DNA from: Nocardioides xinjiangensis
GTDB taxonomy: Bacteria; Actinomycetota; Actinomycetes; Propionibacteriales; Nocardioidaceae
Direction: 5' to 3'
DNA length: 64,000 nucleotides
Assembly (NCBI RefSeq): GCF_017916455.1
Contig: NZ_JAFMSY010000001.1
Coordinates: 913,977-977,976 of the forward strand
Made by a program: the position numbers and the translations under genes. Below the pieces are notes generated by a model, which was not told where the DNA came from, made no database searches, and saw only the letters and a program-made list of their open reading frames with translations. Shown in pieces: positions 36,851-45,323 of this stretch. The stretch's first letter is position 1, and each line of letters opens with the position of its first letter.

Positions 36851-37589
36851 GCATTCGGCGATCTTGAAGCTCGGTCGCAAGATGGCAGATGCCCTCGATG
36901 CAAGCGACCTTGCAGGCCGCTGGATGGCGCATCACCTCGCCGACCTGATCCATCAAAGCGAGAGCGCACCTGAGGACGAACTCCTCGCCTCGGCGACCCG
37001 AGAGGCCATCCTGCAGTTTTGGGCGCACAAGGCAGGAGCACCGTTCCGGCGGCGCCCGTTCGAGAACCTCGACGCAGTGTTCGCCGCGCTAGAACGTCTA
37101 GAGCCGGATCCTCCACCTTGGGCCTACTACCGCACTTTCTCGGAGACTTCGAACCCCTCTCCGGCGGCCTTGACCACCTACCCGCTCTTGCCAGCCGCGA
37201 TCGAGCTCGAACGAATCACTGCTGAGGTCGTCGGATTCACCGTCGCTGTTGTCGGTAGCGACGCTATTGATCTCGAGGAAGACTGGGTGGTCACTGCGAC
37301 GGCGATCGCCGACACGAAACGAGATCACGCGACACGGCTTCTTCAACGAGCGGTCCGTCGCATGCGCCAACTCGCGCAACGCGACCCCCGTGAACTGTTG
37401 GTCGTGGACCCGTCGTCGCCTGACGAGCCATTCGATGCCACTGAATACGAAGGCATTGCGGACGGCGAGTCCGACTCAATCGCGGAGGAGGTCGAGGATC
37501 CGTTGCGGGTAGCGCTCCTCGCAGCGATCACATCGTGTCGCCTGGCATTGGACACCCTCGAAGCGAACACGCGTCAAGTCGAAAACTAG
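36837..37589 (+). CDS. Partner protein of the STAND NTPase, unknown family
   Basis: ATG 36837 lies 14 bp inside the STAND gene, so the two are translationally coupled and probably form one system. The 250-residue product starts with a helical domain (ILKLGRKMADALDASDLAGRWMAHHLADLIHQ), continues with AREAILQFWAHKAG-like sequence, FENLDAVFAALERLEPD and a beta segment AEVVGFTVAVVGSDAIDL. It ends in an acidic, Ser-rich tail (ADGESDSIAEEVEDP) and a helix. No catalytic motif is seen. It might regulate the nuclease, help sense the trigger, or act as an immunity factor. Confidence 0.65.
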   Translation: MSSTEHSAILKLGRKMADALDASDLAGRWMAHHLADLIHQSESAPEDELLASATREAILQFWAHKAGAPFRRRPFENLDAVFAALERLEPDPPPWAYYRTFSETSNPSPAALTTYPLLPAAIELERITAEVVGFTVAVVGSDAIDLEEDWVVTATAIADTKRDHATRLLQRAVRRMRQLAQRDPRELLVVDPSSPDEPFDATEYEGIADGESDSIAEEVEDPLRVALLAAITSCRLALDTLEANTRQVEN

Positions 37590-38162
37590 TGCTCGGGGCA
37601 GTCTCACGTGTCTGGGCCTGGAGCCAAGCCAGATCCGGCTGCGGAGCGGGGCTGGCCAGATTGCCGTGCAGGACCGTCACGAACTCCAGAGACACCACCG
37701 GATGGCTCGTAGATTGAGAGCGTGAGTTTGGCAGTGGCGTTCCCGTTGAACGCGTCTGGTCTGCTGAGCCAAACAGCGTCATTCTGGGCGGACTGACGCC
37801 GCTCGGTCGAGTCAGCAGCAAGGTCGCAAAAACTTTCTCGCTACCTGTCCCACCCGAACCCGCGCGGGCAGTTCGAGGCGAGTTGGCACCGTCGACCGGG
37901 ACTCGGCCACGACGAACGCACGGCGGCTCGGCGTCGGCTGCTCGACCGGGCCAACGCAGGCCGATCTGAGCCGACTCGAGGATCGGGTCGGGCCACGTGC
38001 AAGGACGCGGGCTCGGCGCAGAACAGGACGTCGTGAGCCGCAGGCGGCACGTCCTGGGTCGCGGCCTCGCGATGAGGCCCCACCTGGAGCATGCAAGATG
38101 GTCCCCACAGCGTCCGCCGATGCAGCGATTGGCGACGACAACACGAGAGGGCTGATGTCACC
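37590..38162. other. Non-coding right flank of the island
   Basis: This 573-base stretch has no gene that I can support. Composition changes from the moderate G+C of the island to the high G+C of the chromosome between about 37.8 and 38.1 kb, so the island boundary may lie here. Open frames on both strands have poor codon use and no motif. I found no tRNA or clear direct repeat. Confidence 0.5.
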
Positions 38163-38909
38163 GTGGCGATGAGCGAGGTCGACGTACGGAGGCGGTGGTC
38201 CGAGGGGGACGCGTGCCACGGGCTGTGGAGCCTGCTCGGCGGTGTCGTCACCGCGGACGTCCTGGCGCGGACCGGGGCCGACTTCGTCGTCGTGGACCTG
38301 CAGCACGGCGCCGCGGCAGACGTCGACCTCCCCGGGATGACGGCAGCCATCCGCGCCGCGGGATCGGTCCCGCTGGTCCGCACCCGTAGCCCGTTGTTCG
38401 CCGACGTCGGCCGACCGCTCGACCTGGGCGCCTGCGGCGTCATCGTGCCCAACATCCGCGACGCGGAGCACGCCCGCGAGGTCGTCGCTGCGACGACGTA
38501 CGCCCCTGCCGGGGGGCGTTCGATCGGGCGACTGTCCGGCGGCGCCGATCGGCCACTGGTGATCGCCATGGTCGAGACGGCCACGGCGCTGGAGGACCTG
38601 GACGCGGTGCTGGCCGTCGAGGGGCTCGACGGCGTGTACGTCGGCCCGGGGGACCTCGCGCTGTCGCTCGAGCTCGACGGTGCGGACCGCTCCGCGGAGC
38701 TGCGCGACGTGCTGTCCTCGATCCTCGGCCGGGCCGTCGCTGCCGGCGTACCGGTGGGTGTCCACGCCTACAACGGCGCGGACGCCGCCGACTACGCCGC
38801 TCAGGGCGCGACCATCGTGACCGTCGCCGTCGACACGGTCTCGCTCGCGGAGGTGATGGCGGGCCACCTCGACGCCGCCCGCACCGGTGCGGGCGCGCAC
38901 GGTCGCTAG
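38163..38909 (+). CDS. HpcH/HpaI-type aldolase
   Basis: The 248-residue protein (GTG 38163; ATG 38169 is equally possible) is a class II (metal-dependent) aldolase of the HpaI/GarL family. VVVDLQHGAAADVDLPGM near 43-60, PLVRTRSP (pyruvate-binding Arg), GVIVPNIRDAEHAREVV, YAPAGGRSIG and GVYVGPGDLALSL are in family order. Such enzymes reversibly split 4-hydroxy-2-oxo acids into pyruvate and an aldehyde. The family QHG and AMVETATALED metal-site segments are present. No catabolic neighbours are nearby, so the substrate is unknown. It is the first chromosomal gene to the right of the island. Confidence 0.85.
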   Translation: MAMSEVDVRRRWSEGDACHGLWSLLGGVVTADVLARTGADFVVVDLQHGAAADVDLPGMTAAIRAAGSVPLVRTRSPLFADVGRPLDLGACGVIVPNIRDAEHAREVVAATTYAPAGGRSIGRLSGGADRPLVIAMVETATALEDLDAVLAVEGLDGVYVGPGDLALSLELDGADRSAELRDVLSSILGRAVAAGVPVGVHAYNGADAADYAAQGATIVTVAVDTVSLAEVMAGHLDAARTGAGAHGR

Positions 38910-39042
38910 TCCGGCCGCAGCAGAGCGAACCCGCGCGGCCGAGGCACCCCCGCCGGCGACGTAGGCCCTAGCCAAGGCGCGGGAGCACTGGCAGGATCGA
39001 GCTGCTCCACCAGGCGATCGCTCCGCACGAAGGGGGCCGAGG

Positions 39043-40704
39043 TTGGCCACGAAACCGACCATCCTCGCCGTGGACGACGACCCCGTTGTCGCACAGGCGA
39101 TCGTCAGGGACCTGCGCGGACGCTACGGCGCCGACTACCGCGTGATGTCCGCGAGCTCCGGTGCCGCCGCGCTGGAGATGCTGCACGAGCTGGCCCTGCG
39201 CGACCGCTCCGTCGCCCTGGTGGTGTCGGACCAGCGGATGCCCGAGATGACCGGCATCGAGATGCTCGCGCAGGTGCGCCAGCTCTCCCCGGAGAGCAAG
39301 CTGCTGCTCCTCACGGCGTACGCCGACACCGACGTCGCGATCCGGGCCATCAACGACATCGCGCTCGACTACTACATGTTCAAGCCCTGGGACCCGCCCC
39401 AGGAGCAGCTCTACCCCGTGGTCGACGGCCTCCTCGACGACTGGGCGACCGAGCACCCGGCCGAGAGCTCGGTGATCCGCGTGCTGGGCCACCGCTGGTC
39501 CCAGGCCAGCTACGAGGTGAAGACGTTCCTGGCTCGCAACCACGTGCCCTACCGGTGGCTGGACGTGGAGCGCGACGAGGAGGGCCGGCGCCTGCTGGAG
39601 CTGGCCGGCCGTACCGTCGACGACCTGCCCGTCGTCCTCGTCACCGAGGGCGACTCCCTCGTGGCGCCGACGAACCGCGAGCTCGCCGACGCCCTGGGGC
39701 TGCGCACCCGCGCGGAGCAGCCGCTCTACGACCTCTGCATCGTCGGAGCCGGGCCGGCGGGACTCGCCGCGGCGGTCTACGCGGCGTCGGAGGGCCTCAG
39801 CACCGTCGTCGTCGAGCGTGACGCGCCGGGCGGGCAGGCGGCACAGAGCGCCTCGATCGAGAACTACCTCGGCTTCCCCAAGGGTCTGTCGGGGGCGGAC
39901 CTCACGCACCGGGCGGTCGCCCAGGCGGCGCGCTTCGGGGCGGAGACGGTCCTGGCCAGCGACGTGACGGGCTTCGAGGAGCGCGGCCCGGTGCGCGCCG
40001 TCCTCCTCGAGGGCGGGGGCTCGATCGAGGCCCGCGCCGTGCTGATCGCCACCGGGGTCTCCTACCGGCGCCTCGAGGCGCCCGGCATCGAGGAGCTCGG
40101 GCTGAAGGGCGTCTACTACGGCGCGTCGGCGAACGAGGCGCTGCAGTGCGAGGGCGAGGACGTCTACGTCGTGGGCGCGGCCAACTCGGCGGGACAGGCG
40201 GTCCTCAACTTCGCCCGCTACGCCAAGCGCGTGGTGCTGCTCGTCCGCGGCACGAGCCTCGAGGCGAGCATGTCGCGCTACCTCATCGACCGCATCCGCG
40301 ACACCCCCAACGTCGACGTCCGCCTGCACACCGAGGTCGGCGCCGTCGGCGGCGACGGCCACCTCGAGAGGCTCACCCTCGTCGACCGTGGCTCCGGGGC
40401 TCGGGAGGAGGTCAGCGCCAGCTGGCTGTTCGTCTTCATCGGCGCCTCCCCCCGCACGGACTGGGTGGGCGACAAGGTCGCCCGAGACGACAAGGGCTTC
40501 CTGCTCACCGGCAACGAGATGCTCGGCGCGCCGGGTGCCGGGTCGTGGCCGCTCCCCCGGTCGCCGTACAGCCTGGAGACCAGCGTCCCCGGCGTCTTCG
40601 CCGCCGGGGACGTGAGGCTGGACTCGATGAAGCGGGTCGCGTCCGCCGTGGGCGAGGGTGCCATGGCCGTCCACCTCGTCCACCGCTACCTGGCGACGAT
40701 CTGA
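39043..40704 (+). CDS. Response regulator fused to glutaredoxin-like and thioredoxin-reductase-like domains
   Basis: The 553-residue protein from TTG 39043 has a receiver domain (1-130; acidic D11-D13, phospho-acceptor D63, K113). A glutaredoxin-like domain follows at about 145-222. A flavoprotein of the thioredoxin-reductase type occupies 228-553, with FAD loop VGAGPAGLAAAVYAA and NADPH loop VVGAANSAGQA. The glutaredoxin CPYC position reads S153-Q-A-S156, and the reductase CATC position reads G360-A-S-A363, so both dithiols are missing. It may be a redox or NADPH sensor instead of a disulfide reductase. Receiver-thioredoxin-reductase fusions are known in other bacteria. The stop overlaps the histidine kinase start (TGATG). 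Confidence 0.85.
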   Translation: MATKPTILAVDDDPVVAQAIVRDLRGRYGADYRVMSASSGAAALEMLHELALRDRSVALVVSDQRMPEMTGIEMLAQVRQLSPESKLLLLTAYADTDVAIRAINDIALDYYMFKPWDPPQEQLYPVVDGLLDDWATEHPAESSVIRVLGHRWSQASYEVKTFLARNHVPYRWLDVERDEEGRRLLELAGRTVDDLPVVLVTEGDSLVAPTNRELADALGLRTRAEQPLYDLCIVGAGPAGLAAAVYAASEGLSTVVVERDAPGGQAAQSASIENYLGFPKGLSGADLTHRAVAQAARFGAETVLASDVTGFEERGPVRAVLLEGGGSIEARAVLIATGVSYRRLEAPGIEELGLKGVYYGASANEALQCEGEDVYVVGAANSAGQAVLNFARYAKRVVLLVRGTSLEASMSRYLIDRIRDTPNVDVRLHTEVGAVGGDGHLERLTLVDRGSGAREEVSASWLFVFIGASPRTDWVGDKVARDDKGFLLTGNEMLGAPGAGSWPLPRSPYSLETSVPGVFAAGDVRLDSMKRVASAVGEGAMAVHLVHRYLATI

Positions 40705-42122
40705 TGGGCCCGCAGGAGCTCCGGCGGCTGACGCTGTTCGACAGCCTCAGCGACGCCCAGCTCGCCGAGCTCGTGGAGGTCAGCACCGAGAGACGGGCGG
40801 AGCCGCAGGAGGACGTCTGGCACGAGGGACAGCCGGCCGACAGGTGGTGGGTGCTCCTGGAGGGGTCGGTCACGCTGCTCAAGCGGGTGGGCAAGGAGGA
40901 GTCGCCCGTCGGCAAGATGACCACCCCCGGCCAGTGGGCCGGAGGCTTCGGTGCCTGGGACCCCAACGGCATCTGCTTCGCGACCGGTCGCGCCGCCGAG
41001 CGGACGCGGTTGCTCGAGGTGCCGGCCGCGGAGCTCGCGAGGCTGGGCAGCGAGTGGTTCGCCTTCGGCGTGCACTTCATCCGCGGCCTCGTCGACACGG
41101 TACGCCGCGTCGAGTCCACGGCCCGCCAGCGCGAGGCGCTCGTCGCCCTCGGCACGCTGGCTGCGGGGCTGGCGCACGAGATCAACAACCCCGCGGCCGC
41201 CGCGACCCGGGCCGTGGACTCCCTGGCGACCACGTCAGCCTCGTCGGTGGCGGCCACGGCGCGCCTGGCCGCCCACGGCATCTCGACCGACCAGTTCGCC
41301 AGCCTCGAGGCGTCGCGCCGCGCGCTCGTCCCTCTCGGCCCCGGAGCCGACCCCCTGGCGGCCGCGGACCGCGAGGACGAGCTGGCGGACTGGCTGGTCG
41401 ACCACGACGTGGCGGAGGGGTGGCTGCTGGCACCCTCCCTGGCTGCGTCCGGCATCACCACGGCGTGGTGCGACGAGGTCGCCGACATCGTGGGCCCCGC
41501 GGCTGCCGGTGCGGCGATCGAGTGGGTCGGGCACTCGCTGACGATGGACGCGCTGCTGGGGGAGGTGAAGGACGCTACCGGACGCATCTCCGCCCTCGTC
41601 GGGGCCGTCCGGTCCTACTCGCAGCTCGACCGGGCCGCGGTGCAGCTCATCGACGTGACCGAGGGGCTCGAGAGCACCCTCGCGATGCTGGCCTACAAGC
41701 TGAAGTCCGTCACGGTGGAGCGCGACTTCTCGAGCGACGTGCCGCGGATCGGCGCGATCCCGGGCGAGCTGAACCAGGTCTGGACGAACGTGATCGACAA
41801 CGCCGTCGACGCCATGGACGGAGTGGGGACCCTGCGGCTGTCGACCCGCCTCGACGACCTGGGAGGCGTCGTCGTGGAGATCGAGGACAGCGGCCCCGGG
41901 ATGCCGGCCGACGTGCAGGCCCGCGCGTTCGAGCCGTTCTACACGACCAAGGACGTCGGCAAGGGCACCGGTCTCGGGCTCGACATCTCCCGTCGAATCG
42001 TGGTGGAGCGCCACTCGGGGGACATCGCGATCGAGTCCCGCCCCGGCCGGACGGTGATGCGGGTGACGCTCCCCATCGGGGGGCAGCTGCCGGGCGAGCA
42101 GGACTCGACGACCGGACGCTGA
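40704..42122 (+). CDS. Histidine kinase with N-terminal cyclic-nucleotide-type domain
   Basis: This 472-residue protein has a cNMP-binding fold at about 1-125 (LFDSLSDAQLAELVEVSTERR, WVLLEGSVTLLKR) and a HisKA-like helix with H158 in LAAGLAHEINNPAAAA. A long helical insert follows, then a HATPase domain with N box (QVWTNVIDNAVDAMD), G1 (VEIEDSGPGMP), F box (FEPFYTTK) and G2 (GKGTGLGL). There is no membrane helix, so it works in the cytoplasm. Starting inside the stop of the receiver-flavoprotein gene, it is the obvious cognate kinase. The cNMP pocket lacks a clear phosphate-binding Arg motif, so the ligand is uncertain. Confidence 0.88.
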   Translation: MGPQELRRLTLFDSLSDAQLAELVEVSTERRAEPQEDVWHEGQPADRWWVLLEGSVTLLKRVGKEESPVGKMTTPGQWAGGFGAWDPNGICFATGRAAERTRLLEVPAAELARLGSEWFAFGVHFIRGLVDTVRRVESTARQREALVALGTLAAGLAHEINNPAAAATRAVDSLATTSASSVAATARLAAHGISTDQFASLEASRRALVPLGPGADPLAAADREDELADWLVDHDVAEGWLLAPSLAASGITTAWCDEVADIVGPAAAGAAIEWVGHSLTMDALLGEVKDATGRISALVGAVRSYSQLDRAAVQLIDVTEGLESTLAMLAYKLKSVTVERDFSSDVPRIGAIPGELNQVWTNVIDNAVDAMDGVGTLRLSTRLDDLGGVVVEIEDSGPGMPADVQARAFEPFYTTKDVGKGTGLGLDISRRIVVERHSGDIAIESRPGRTVMRVTLPIGGQLPGEQDSTTGR

Positions 42123-42274
42123 CCCGCGGGCGGCGACCACGACCACCGACGAGCCGCCTCCGACCTCCCACAGGTTGGGTAACTATCCGTCAGAGGGGGC
42201 CAAAACCGGTCCTGGCGCATAGCAGGCTGTTTCGGAGGTCGTTGGTCGGGTACGAGCCGGTTGTGCCGAGTCCA

Positions 42275-42302
42275 TCCGGTCGCGACGGTCCGGTCGCGAC
42301 GG
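42275..42302 (+). repeat. Tandem 14-bp direct repeat upstream of a secreted protein
   Basis: Two adjacent perfect copies of TCCGGTCGCGACGG end 20 bases before ATG 42323. Each contains the palindrome CCGGTCGCGACGG-like core GTCGCGAC, so the pair may be an operator or a leader structure. The Shine-Dalgarno GGAGG lies just downstream. Confidence 0.6.
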
Positions 42303-42322
42303 CCATCTTGGAGGCAGTCACC

Positions 42323-43294
42323 ATGAACAACCACCCGAACTTACCCGCCGTACGACACGCGCTGCGACGCGCGGGCGTCGTCGCCGGAGCCACCCTCTGC
42401 CTGACCTTCGCCAGCGGTCCGGCCGCCCACGCCGACGGGCTCCTCGACGGCGTCGGCGGCGTCCTCGGCGAGGTCGACGAGCAGGTCGTGCAACCCGTCG
42501 TGCAACCGGTCGTGCAGACCGTGGAGCCGGTCGTGCCGGAGCCCGTGGGGCAGGTCCTGGAGCCTGTCGTCCAGCAGGTCGTGCAGCCCACGGTGCGCGA
42601 GGTCGAGCAGACCGCCGGCGAGACCGTGCGCACCGTCGAGCAGACGGTCGAGCCGGTGGTCGCGGGCGTCAAGCCGACTCCCCCACCGCCCGTCCAGCCG
42701 CCCCCGGTGAAGGCCCCTGACCCGGTCGAGGAGTCCGCACAGGCCCCCTCCGCTCCTCAGGCCCCGGTCGGCGCGGCCACCAGCAGCGGCGGTGACGCTG
42801 GGTCCGGGCACGACGCGGGCCAGCAGGCAGACCACTCAGCCGGCTCCGCGACCGGCCAGGGCGCCGGCGCCGTCGGCGGCCAGAGCGCCGGCCACGGCGC
42901 GAGCCACGGAGACGGTCACGCCGACGCGCACGCGAGCGCGGTGCCCGGACGTGCGGGGTCGCGGCTCGCCGCCCCGTCCGCCCGCCGGGTCGCCCACTCC
43001 GACCTCGCTCCCCGTGCCGCGGCAGGACCGCTGGTCCCGCGGCAGGCCTTCTCCAGCGACGCCGCGAGCCGGGAGCCGCAGGACGCGTGGGACGTCGCGA
43101 ACGCGCTCATGCACCTGTGGGCCACCCCGCACGCCGTCCACGCGGGCCTGCCCGGCGCTGTGGTGCAGGCCGTCACCTCGCAGGCCGTCCCGCTGCTGAC
43201 CATCCCGCTCCTGCTCGGCCTGCTCCTGGGCTGCGCCTCGATGGTCCTCGCGCGGCCGTCGCGGCGACGCGTGCGTCAGTCGGCCTCCCAGTAG
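42323..43294 (+). CDS. Secreted, C-terminally anchored low-complexity protein
   Basis: The 323-residue protein has a signal peptide ending at PAAHADG. A Val/Pro/Gln/Glu repeat region follows at about 50-120 (QVVQPVVQPVVQTVEPVV, then VEQTAGETVRTVEQTVEPVV). Next come a Pro-rich stretch, a Gly/His/Ala-rich region at 145-200 (GHGASHGDGHADAHASA) and a C-terminal membrane helix (LLTIPLLLGLLLGCASMVLA) with a basic tail. It looks like a wall-spanning stalk or structural surface protein. The His-rich part could bind metal. The last 19 bp overlap the convergent phospholipase-like gene. Confidence 0.65.
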   Translation: MNNHPNLPAVRHALRRAGVVAGATLCLTFASGPAAHADGLLDGVGGVLGEVDEQVVQPVVQPVVQTVEPVVPEPVGQVLEPVVQQVVQPTVREVEQTAGETVRTVEQTVEPVVAGVKPTPPPPVQPPPVKAPDPVEESAQAPSAPQAPVGAATSSGGDAGSGHDAGQQADHSAGSATGQGAGAVGGQSAGHGASHGDGHADAHASAVPGRAGSRLAAPSARRVAHSDLAPRAAAGPLVPRQAFSSDAASREPQDAWDVANALMHLWATPHAVHAGLPGAVVQAVTSQAVPLLTIPLLLGLLLGCASMVLARPSRRRVRQSASQ

Positions 43295-44757
43295 GGCCCG
43301 GGCAGGTACCGGTCCGGCTCCACCGTCGTGACCGGGCGCCGCACCGTCACGTACGTCGTGCGCAGCGTCCCGTCGGGCGCTCGCACCGTCCGCGGGACCC
43401 GGAAGTTCGCGTACGTCGTGGTGTAGGCGTTGCGTGAGTTGCGTCGGTGGTCCCACTGGTAGTTGAAGTTCGCCATGTACTTCCGCGCCACGACCGTGCC
43501 GCGCACGGTGAACCAGATCTCGTCGTTGGCGGTGCTGAGGCTCGACCAGTTCACCGAGCCGGTCAGCACCATCTCGGTGTCGGGCACGCCGTTGTAGGTG
43601 CCCCGGACGACGAAGTACTTCTGGTGGCTGTAGTAGTCGAGGATCAGGTCGTCCACGCCGTCGTTGTTGAGGTCGAAGTTGTCCTCGGTGTTGTAGTCGA
43701 GTCCCGTGGACCGCAGGGGGATCCGCCCGCGAGCGGTGGGCGCCCCGAGGATGCCCTTGGTGTGGTAGCCGATGAGGCCGTAGCTGACCCGCACGTCGCA
43801 GCCCTGGATGAACTTCCTGCGGATCGCTGCGGCGAGGTAGTTGCCCCGGTCGCCGCGCATCGTGTGCATCGAGAGGGCGAGGCGGGTGCGGGTGACCTTG
43901 CCGGTGGCGGGATCGGTCGTGCGGCACTGGACGCGGTCCAGCATGTCGAGCACCAGGTCGTTCTTCGGGCCCGAGACGCGGGGGAACGCCCACGCCGTGT
44001 GCTTGTCGACGGAGTCGTCGCAGGCCGCGCCCAGCGGTGTGCCGCAGAACTGCATCGGCTCCTGCCGGGTGTCGTAGTCGCGCCGCATGTCGTTGAACAG
44101 GCCCACGAACTGGCGGAACAGCTCGTGGTCGCCCTCGGTGAAGTAGAGGTCGTTCCACTGGTGGATGGCGGCGTTGCGGGTCATGTTGGCCGAGCCCACG
44201 GCGATGACGTCCTCGGACCGGCCGGCCTCGCTGAAGAGGTAGAGCTTCGAGTGCAGGTTGTTGAACTCGTTGGCCGCACCCCGGCAGCTCTGCCGGCACT
44301 TGTAGATGAAGCTGTCGCGCCGGCGGTCCTTGCCGATCTCGGCGCGGATCACCTTCATCGCCGGGGTCTCCCAGTGGTCGTTGAGCAGGATCTGCACCCG
44401 GACGCCGCGGCGGTGGGCGGCGGCGAGCGCCTGGGCCACGGGCATGCGGTCGAGCGAGTAGATGGCGATCCTGATGGTCGACCCCTTCCGGGTGTGCCGG
44501 ATCGTGTCGATCACCTTCCGCTCGATGCGGAAGTGGCCCGCCGCGAGATGGGGGTCGTTGAAGAAGGGACCGCTCGGCGCCCGCCAGCTGCGCGACCCCG
44601 GGCGCGGCTCGTCGGCGGTTGCAGCGGCCGGCGCCCCGAGCGCCGCGCCCCGCGCCGCAACGGGCGCCGCCGCGGCGGCCGGGGCCGGAGCGGTGACCCC
44701 CAGCACCACGCACAGCACCGTCCACACGGCAACGCCCCACCTCGACGACCTCGTCAC
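43276..44757 (-). CDS. Secreted phospholipase D-like protein
   Basis: The 493-residue protein has a signal peptide (VWTVLCVVLGVTAPAPAAAA) and two PLD half-domains. H169-x-K171 lies in NLHSKLYLFSEAG followed by GSANMTRN, and H378-x-K380 lies in YSHQKYFVV followed by VLTGSVNWSS. The second half lacks an obvious Asp in the usual HxK(x4)D place, because a loop of 15 residues follows. Secreted members cleave phospholipids or phosphodiesters; others are nucleases. The substrate is unknown. The GTG start at 44757 gives the signal peptide. Confidence 0.82.
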   Translation of the reverse strand: MTRSSRWGVAVWTVLCVVLGVTAPAPAAAAAPVAARGAALGAPAAATADEPRPGSRSWRAPSGPFFNDPHLAAGHFRIERKVIDTIRHTRKGSTIRIAIYSLDRMPVAQALAAAHRRGVRVQILLNDHWETPAMKVIRAEIGKDRRRDSFIYKCRQSCRGAANEFNNLHSKLYLFSEAGRSEDVIAVGSANMTRNAAIHQWNDLYFTEGDHELFRQFVGLFNDMRRDYDTRQEPMQFCGTPLGAACDDSVDKHTAWAFPRVSGPKNDLVLDMLDRVQCRTTDPATGKVTRTRLALSMHTMRGDRGNYLAAAIRRKFIQGCDVRVSYGLIGYHTKGILGAPTARGRIPLRSTGLDYNTEDNFDLNNDGVDDLILDYYSHQKYFVVRGTYNGVPDTEMVLTGSVNWSSLSTANDEIWFTVRGTVVARKYMANFNYQWDHRRNSRNAYTTTYANFRVPRTVRAPDGTLRTTYVTVRRPVTTVEPDRYLPGPYWEAD

Positions 44758-44951
44758 GTCCAGCTCCTCGCGTCCTGGTGCGCTCGTCCTGCGGCGCGCG
44801 TCCGGCCAGCATAGGAACGCCGGGCCGCCAGCGGTGCGCGCCGACCCGACGTCCCACGCCTCGAATCGTTCATCTCGGTTGTCGATCCCCGGGCTGTCGG
44901 TCCGTCACAGTGGTGACAGGCCGCACCGGGCGGCCGCAGCCGAGGAGCGAC

Positions 44952-45314
44952 ATGACGCAGTACGCCATCTACTTCAACCAGCAGTGGGTCGGGGACCACG
45001 ACCCGGAATGGTTCCTCAGCCGGGTCGAGCCGTCGATGGCGGTCATCCACGACATGGAGGCCGCCGGGGTGCTCGTCTTCGCCGGCGGCCTCGAGGAGGA
45101 CCTCTCCCAGGCCTTCAGCGTCGACGGCACCAGCGGCACGACGTCCGTGACCGACGGGCCCTACACCGAGACCACCGAGTTCCTCGGCGGCATCACCGTG
45201 ATCGACGTGCCCGACCTGGAGACGGCGAAGATGTGGGCCGCCCGGGTGGCGGAGGGGTGCGGCTGGCCCCAGGAGGTCCGGGTCGTGAAGTCGCGACCCG
45301 ACGCCGCACCCTGA
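44952..45314 (+). CDS. YCII-related (DGPF) domain protein
   Basis: A 120-residue protein from ATG 44952, with GAGCGAC just before it as a weak ribosome site. The DGPYTETTEFLGGITVIDVPDLETAKMWAAR core is diagnostic of the YCII/DGPF domain, a ferredoxin-like fold related to dimeric alpha-beta barrels. Many are encoded next to ECF sigma factors, but none is present here. Its reaction is unknown. Confidence 0.85.
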   Translation: MTQYAIYFNQQWVGDHDPEWFLSRVEPSMAVIHDMEAAGVLVFAGGLEEDLSQAFSVDGTSGTTSVTDGPYTETTEFLGGITVIDVPDLETAKMWAARVAEGCGWPQEVRVVKSRPDAAP

Positions 45315-45323
45315 CGCGCGGTC

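Noticed and set aside
37528..37821. Minus-strand 97-codon ORF at the island edge
   Set aside because: It is mostly antisense to the partner gene's end and has no ribosome site or motif.
37841..38584. 247-codon minus-strand frame over the aldolase start
   Set aside because: It lies antisense to the HpaI-type aldolase and to non-coding DNA. Its composition is Ser/Arg/Ala-rich without hydrophobic pattern.
40146..40703. Extension of the histidine kinase frame to 658 residues
   Set aside because: It overlaps the reductase domain out of frame; the kinase starts at ATG 40704 in a TGATG junction.
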